A stretch of DNA of 10,420 nt from an uncultured bacterium (GTDB lineage Bacteria; Patescibacteriota; Minisyncoccia; Phycocordibacterales; UBA5272), in NCBI GenBank assembly GCA_903834855.1, contig CAILKS010000044.1, positions 1 through 10,420 on the forward strand, written 5' to 3'. Positions 7,706-10,420 of this stretch are shown piece by piece. Made by a program: the position numbers and the translations under genes. How positions within the stretch are numbered: position 1 is the first letter of the stretch; each line of letters starts with the position of its first letter. Below the pieces are notes generated by a model. It was not told the origin of the DNA, ran no database searches, and saw only the letters and a list, made by a program, of their open reading frames with translations.

Positions 7706-8195
7706 CTTTTTGCTGTGGCTTGGCTTTCGCCTTGGAAGCTGCGACACGCCTGGCTTCTTCAGCCTGCTTGGCCTTGGCGGCAGCCAGCTTTGCTTCGGTC
7801 TGCTTGGCCTTGGCAATGGCGCGGTTAGCGTTGGTCTTGCGTTCACTGTTCATCAAAGCGACTTCCTGTGTACAGACTGCACGGTATTCACCGGGTGCAC
7901 TGGACGGGAAATTTTTGATGGCAGAGGTTGCATTGAAGCCGGCCGGCAAAATGTTGCAGTTTGCTGTGGCAGAAAATCCGCCTTGGCGTGCTGTGTCCAC
8001 CGCAAGCTTCTTCAGTTCAGCTTTGGCTGCAGCCAGTTTGGCATCAGCCTTATTGGCTTCAGCTGTGGTTGCCTGCGATGTCGCGGTTGCGACAGCCTGT
8101 TTCAACTGGGTTGAGGTGAATTTTTCTTCACCATCGCCGCAGGCCGCGAGCAATGAAAACAGAGTAGCGGCGATAACAATGTACAAATTCTTCAT
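7701..8195 (-). CDS. Ala/Lys-rich lipoprotein, probably horizontally acquired
   Basis: 164 residues from the ATG at 8195. That start has an AAGGAGA ribosome site at good spacing and puts a textbook lipoprotein signal at the N-terminus: MKN, a hydrophobic stretch, then the lipobox LAAC with the lipidated Cys near residue 19. A longer frame upstream lacks such a site. After the signal come two Ala/Lys/Gln/Glu-rich helical stretches (about 30-70 and 120-164) likely to form coiled coils. They flank a middle part with two cysteines (about 80-115) that could make a disulfide. The C-terminus is strongly basic. I recognise no named family. Codons and base composition (roughly half G+C by eye) differ sharply from the AT-rich neighbours, and it is the only gene here with a strong Shine-Dalgarno. 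That suggests transfer from a proteobacterium-like donor or a chimeric assembly. It has its own promoter and terminator. Confidence 0.85.
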   Translation of the reverse strand: MKNLYIVIAATLFSLLAACGDGEEKFTSTQLKQAVATATSQATTAEANKADAKLAAAKAELKKLAVDTARQGGFSATANCNILPAGFNATSAIKNFPSSAPGEYRAVCTQEVALMNSERKTNANRAIAKAKQTEAKLAAAKAKQAEEARRVAASKAKAKPQQKG

Positions 8196-8199
8196 GTCG

Positions 8200-8206
8200 T
8201 CTCCTT
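8200..8206 (-). promoter_or_regulatory. Strong ribosome binding site of the lipoprotein gene
   Basis: AAGGAGA, four bases before the ATG at 8195. It fixes the start at 8195 over the upstream in-frame ATG and stands out because the other complete genes here lack a Shine-Dalgarno. Confidence 0.8.
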
Positions 8207-8286
8207 CTAAAAGAATACGATATACCTCAACCTTAAAGCACGACAACCGTACTCCATAAGCTGAGATAAATACCGTCGACTCTCTT

Positions 8287-8314
8287 AGTATAGCACATAC
8301 TATGCAAATGTCAA
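8287..8314 (-). promoter_or_regulatory. Near-consensus sigma70 promoter of the lipoprotein gene
   Basis: TTGACA (8314-8309), 16 bases, TATACT (8292-8287), giving a leader of about 85 nt. A weaker second pair, TTGTCG (8246-8241) and TATATC (8224-8219), also with 16-base spacing, lies inside that leader. Confidence 0.7.
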
Positions 8315-8330
8315 TAGGTACAAAAGGAAG

Positions 8331-8358
8331 AAAAAAAGCACCCTGCAGGATGCTTTTT
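8331..8358 (-). terminator. Terminator after the TM_helix protein gene
   Basis: On the minus strand AAAAAGCATCC, loop TGCA, GGGTGCTTTTTTT: an 11-bp stem with one T-G pair and a T-run. It lies about 60 bases after the stop codon at 8417. Confidence 0.8.
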
Positions 8359-8381
8359 CTCTTTTATTATGTTGTATTTCT

Positions 8382-8409
8382 ACAACCTACAACCTTTAAC
8401 CTAAAACCT
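8382..8409. repeat. Heptad tandem repeat (ACAACCT type)
   Basis: ACAACCT, ACAACCT, TTAACCT, AAAACCT in direct tandem between the stop codon of the TM_helix gene and its terminator. A small hairpin GTTGTA-TTTC-TACAAC (8371-8386) overlaps its left end. Same period of seven as the other repeat fields. Confidence 0.75.
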
Positions 8410-8416
8410 GTCTTTC

Positions 8417-9076
8417 TTATTTCATCTTCTCAATAGCTCTTGCTGCTGCGTCTCTCCCTCCTAGACCAAATGCTAGTCCTAGAGCAAGTGAAAGTGCAAA
8501 TACTACTCCAGTGAAAAGTACTTCTACTAGTCCCTGAGCAATACGTAGCTGAGTTAAAGCTGGGAAAACTCCACCGACAATAATGATTGCCCACTTAGAA
8601 ACTTGTGCTGCAAAATTACCTCTCATACCAACACCCTGTGCTGAATGGCTAACTAATTTTGAAACAAAATCTCCAAGTAATGCTGCGATAATAAGTGCAA
8701 TTGCTGCAACGAGAACATTTGGAATATAAACCAAAATGTCACGAAGTAATTGAGTGATCTGTGTAAGACCCAAAATTTCAGCTGATGCAACCGCAAAAGC
8801 TACAATCAATCCCCACTTAATAATCCCACCAATAAATCCCGCAACAGAAATTTTCACCCCTGTTTTGTCACTTAATGTGTTTAGCCCAGCCCTGTTAAGA
8901 GCACTGTCTAATCTAAGAACATTGATAACATGTGTTACGGTACGACCAAGAATCGTTCCTGCTACCCAACCTAAAACAAAGATGATCACCGCGAATATAA
9001 CATTTGGTAAAAAGTTAATAAGCGTTAGACTTGTGTCTATAATTGATCGTCCTATGATGTCTGATATGTTTACCAT
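8417..9076 (-). CDS. TM_helix (CmpX-like) membrane protein
   Basis: 219 residues, almost all hydrophobic, with about five membrane segments (near 23-45, 77-103, 114-138, 160-178 and 185-206). Two segments are related repeats of the Pfam TM_helix type: FLPNVIFAVIIFVLGW (22-37) and YIPNVLVAAIALIIAALL (117-134), each followed by a polar, mixed-charge stretch. It ends FGLGGRDAAARAIEKMK, a soluble C-terminal tail. Family knowledge links TM_helix repeats to small mechanosensitive-channel-like inner-membrane proteins such as CmpX. The MscS beta domain is absent, so channel activity is only an inference. The ATG at 9076 has no Shine-Dalgarno; a TATAAT box lies 16 bases upstream. A terminator follows. 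The strong palindromes just upstream may control it, and the neighbouring winged-helix gene is a possible but untested regulator. Confidence 0.88.
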   Translation of the reverse strand: MVNISDIIGRSIIDTSLTLINFLPNVIFAVIIFVLGWVAGTILGRTVTHVINVLRLDSALNRAGLNTLSDKTGVKISVAGFIGGIIKWGLIVAFAVASAEILGLTQITQLLRDILVYIPNVLVAAIALIIAALLGDFVSKLVSHSAQGVGMRGNFAAQVSKWAIIIVGGVFPALTQLRIAQGLVEVLFTGVVFALSLALGLAFGLGGRDAAARAIEKMK

Positions 9077-9092
9077 AAAGAATTCTAAATAA

Positions 9093-9140
9093 ATTATAAA
9101 GTGTGTATATATACACCTTTATATTTCGACATATAAAGGT
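9093..9140 (-). promoter_or_regulatory. -10 box with two adjacent palindromes upstream of the TM_helix gene
   Basis: TATAAT (9098-9093) lies 16 bases before the ATG. Directly upstream are a perfect 14-bp palindrome GTGTATATATACAC (9103-9116) and a perfect 10-bp inverted repeat ACCTTTATAT/ATATAAAGGT (9115-9140, 6-base spacer). They cover the place of a -35 box, which is not recognisable. They could be operator sites, or a hairpin in a read-through transcript from the upstream gene. The 9077-9211 gap holds nothing else I can name. Confidence 0.55.
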
Positions 9141-9211
9141 AACTTAAGTATATCCTCTTTTTAAATAAAAAATTCTATATTATCCACTTTTTTGAAAAAT
9201 TAGAACCTAAA

Positions 9212-9841
9212 TTATGAATTAAGTTTTTGACTTAATTTATCAATAACAGCCTCATGCGGTTGGTCAACAATGTCTCTGACAAATCTGTCATACATCTTAT
9301 AACGATATTCATACTCTTCCATATCCATAATTGAATATACAACGTCTCTTCCAAGTTCTGCAGAAAGTGCCTCAAAAAGCTTTTCAGCTTTTGGTCTTTT
9401 AATAGCTTCACCAACAATTAAAACATCAACTCGTGATTTTTCACTACCGATGAAAACTCCAGATACAATAAATAATTTAACACGACCAATAATTTTAAAA
9501 CGATTTGCTAATTCTCTTTTATCTAATAACTGAAAATCAAAAAGGAGGTCTTTGAGGGCTTGGTTGTGTGGAAAGTCTATGTTTAGTTTAAAGCCAATAA
9601 CTTCTTTTACTTTTGAAGTTGCCTTCTTCCCTGTTCCTGAAGTTGTGACCGTACGAGTTCTTTTCTTTTCAATAAATCCAATTGAAGATAAAGCAGTTAA
9701 TTCTTTACGGGCGATAGCACTTCTCGATTTTGTTTTTTCAGCAACGTCGTGCAAAGACACTACAATATCTTCATGATGAAGAAAGAAGCGCATAATTTTC
9801 ACTCTTTCAGCTCCGCCTAGCAATCGTGTCAGTAATTCCAT
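9212..9841 (-). CDS. Winged-helix protein with nucleotidyltransferase-like C-terminal domain
   Basis: 209 residues in two parts. Residues 1-90 look like a winged helix: LLGGAERVKIMRFFL starts helix 1, SRSAIARKELTALSSIGFI (39-57) fits the recognition helix and turn, and the basic stretch after it (59-78) fits the wing. Residues 110-209 resemble a nucleotidyltransferase fold without its active site: FIVSGVFIG, then a single acidic position in SRVDVLIVG, a helix KAEKLFEALSAELG, and a conserved-looking MDMEEYEYRYKMYDRFVRDI. Proteins of this two-domain type are common in Parcubacteria and are usually annotated as transcriptional regulators; target and ligand are unknown. The ATG at 9841 has no Shine-Dalgarno and a short leader. 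It is followed on the same strand by the TM_helix gene with its own -10 box. Confidence 0.85.
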   Translation of the reverse strand: MELLTRLLGGAERVKIMRFFLHHEDIVVSLHDVAEKTKSRSAIARKELTALSSIGFIEKKRTRTVTTSGTGKKATSKVKEVIGFKLNIDFPHNQALKDLLFDFQLLDKRELANRFKIIGRVKLFIVSGVFIGSEKSRVDVLIVGEAIKRPKAEKLFEALSAELGRDVVYSIMDMEEYEYRYKMYDRFVRDIVDQPHEAVIDKLSQKLNS

Positions 9842-9850
9842 AATATGTTC

Positions 9851-9878
9851 AGTTTATCAGAAAAGAGAGTGACTGCAA
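9851..9878 (-). promoter_or_regulatory. Candidate promoter of the winged-helix gene
   Basis: TTGCAG (9878-9873), 16 bases, TAAACT (9856-9851), ending ten bases before the ATG at 9841. The same TAAACT lies at a similar distance before the ATG at 539. A leader of only a few bases is predicted. Confidence 0.4.
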
Positions 9879-9907
9879 CACTTGTGGAGTAAGGAAATAT
9901 GTGCCGA

Positions 9908-9946
9908 AATACAAAGAGCGGCCACGAAGTGGCCGCTCTTTGTATT
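9908..9946. terminator. Perfect 18-bp hairpin terminator
   Basis: AATACAAAGAGCGGCCAC (9908-9925), loop GAA, exact reverse complement (9929-9946). Same build as the hairpin at 632-666: GC-rich top, AT-rich foot, 3-base loop. It lies upstream of the winged-helix gene and would end the transcript of the hairpin-rich region at 9975-10200. Confidence 0.8.
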
Positions 9947-9974
9947 ATTAGAAACTAAACTGCAAATAAGATTA

Positions 9975-10200
9975 CTTAAGATCAACCCTTAAGCACCAGC
10001 CGTCGGAGCATTAGCTCCTCCATGAGAACCCACGGTTCTCATCGTTTGCAAGCTCACTACTCTCCTCCACGGGAAACTAGAATTCTTCCAATCAAAAATA
10101 TTTTTCTGCTGAAAAATTTTTCGACCCTGCCTCAAGCCGTCGCTTTCCGGCCTTGCGAAGTGAGATTTACTCACTTCTCACCCCTTCCAAAGCAGGCGCG
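9975..10200 (-). ncRNA. Candidate structured small RNA between two terminators
   Basis: The stretch between the terminators at 9908-9946 and 10211-10256 is dense in perfect hairpins: GAAGTGAG/CTCACTTC (10157-10177), ATGAGAACC/GGTTCTCAT (10022-10042), GGAGC/GCTCC (10005-10018) and CTTAAG/CTTAAG (9975-9993). CCTGC/GCAGG (10126-10130 with 10192-10196) could close a 5' domain. The only longer frame, with a GTG start at 10174, encodes 61 residues that look non-protein-like. GGAGGAG occurs twice on the minus strand, each followed by a start codon: GTG at 10057 (22 codons, ending 9989) and ATG at 10011 (9 codons). So a very short mRNA is the alternative. It does not match tmRNA, RNase P RNA, SRP RNA or 6S as I know them. 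The start is uncertain and no convincing promoter was found. Confidence 0.5.
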
Positions 10201-10210
10201 AAAGTATTAA

Positions 10211-10256
10211 AACACAAATAAAAAATCCGCTATTAAGCGGATTTTTTATTTGTGTT
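10211..10256. terminator. Perfect 21-bp hairpin terminator
   Basis: AACACAAATAAAAAATCCGCT (10211-10231) written as its first 20 bases AACACAAATAAAAAATCCGC plus T, loop ATTA, and the exact reverse complement to 10256. It ends the partial membrane-protein gene, whose stop codon (10255-10257) overlaps the foot of the stem. The A/T-rich flanks allow both directions. Confidence 0.85.
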
Positions 10257-10420
10257 ACTTTAAATCAACCTTCGCAACTGCTTCTTCCAGTGTTCGCAAG
10301 GGGGCAAGCATTCGATTGGTAGACAAGATAATGCCACTTGCGCCAAGCAGTGCGAGAAACGTCAGCATTGAGAGAATCCATGTGGCACGACTTCCATCCT
10401 GCTCGGCTTCTCGCCCAAGC
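10255..10420 (-). CDS. C-terminus of a membrane protein ending in a HAMP-like linker
   Basis: Only the last 54 residues are in the window; the start lies beyond the right edge. A charged stretch (LGREAEQDGSR) leads into one membrane helix, TWILSMLTFLALLGASGIIL, and then NRMLAPLRTLEEAVAKVDLK and the stop. The P-L-x-x-L-E-x-A-V pattern right after a membrane helix resembles the first helix of a HAMP domain, found in chemoreceptors and sensor kinases. HAMP normally continues past a GDL motif into a second helix and a signalling domain. Here the protein stops at VDLK, so it seems truncated or is a different short membrane protein. Base composition is GC-richer than the CPR-type genes, like the lipoprotein gene, which hints at foreign origin. 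The frame is likely; the family call is tentative. Confidence 0.6.
   Translation of the reverse strand, partial: LGREAEQDGSRATWILSMLTFLALLGASGIILSTNRMLAPLRTLEEAVAKVDLK

Noticed and set aside
7720..8259. Plus-strand frame of 179 codons over the lipoprotein gene
   Set aside because: It mirrors the Ala/Lys-rich codons of the real gene and has no ribosome site. The minus frame has a signal peptide, lipobox and terminator.
10033..10048. Minus-strand GCAAACGATGAGAAC encodes ANDEN, like the start of a tmRNA tag
   Set aside because: No tRNA-like ends, no T arm and no GGGG start are present nearby, and the frame continues into a non-tag sequence before its stop. It is probably a chance match.
9975..10200. 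RNase P RNA or SRP RNA
   Set aside because: The conserved RNase P blocks (GAGGAAAGTCC and ACAGAA types) and the SRP tetraloop region are absent.

Overview
The window looks like a piece of a small-genome Patescibacteria (CPR) chromosome, most likely from the Parcubacteria side. Four things suggest this. The 23S rRNA gene is interrupted by introns and expansions. Several proteins are of types common in that group: a short TM_helix membrane protein, a winged-helix protein with a degenerate nucleotidyltransferase-like tail, and a membrane-anchored protein with a DCGGxC motif. The DNA is AT-rich with long perfect terminator hairpins. Most protein genes show no Shine-Dalgarno sequence. The lineage is inferred from gene types; no phylogeny was run. 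All supportable genes are on the minus strand, so transcription runs right to left.

Layout from left to right. 1-539 is the start of a membrane-anchored, cysteine-motif protein that runs off the left edge. 540-738 is a striking period-7 repeat field around a perfect terminator hairpin. 729-2105 is a leucyl aminopeptidase (M17). 2165-7224 is an rRNA operon read from the right as 23S, tRNA, 5S, terminator. No 16S gene lies upstream of the 23S within the window, so the rRNA genes appear unlinked. The 23S gene spans about 4.55 kb instead of about 2.9-3.0 kb. It holds two group I introns, at E. coli positions 2500 and 1931, and three helix expansions or intervening sequences, in domain I near position 280, in helix 45 and in helix 63. 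No insertion encodes a recognisable homing endonuclease.

7225-7700 is the rRNA leader, with a good promoter and a terminator-like hairpin. 7701-8195 is a small Ala/Lys-rich lipoprotein gene whose base composition and strong Shine-Dalgarno differ from its neighbours. 8417-9076 is a TM_helix (CmpX-like) membrane protein and 9212-9841 a winged-helix regulator-like protein. About 9975-10200 is a hairpin-rich stretch between two terminators that may be an uncharacterised small RNA. 10255-10420 is the C-terminus of a membrane protein that ends in what looks like the start of a HAMP linker; it is also compositionally unlike the CPR genes.

The genes do not form one pathway. The common thread is RNA structure: rRNA insertions, long terminators and a family of heptad-repeat hairpins that occur both between genes and inside rRNA insertions.
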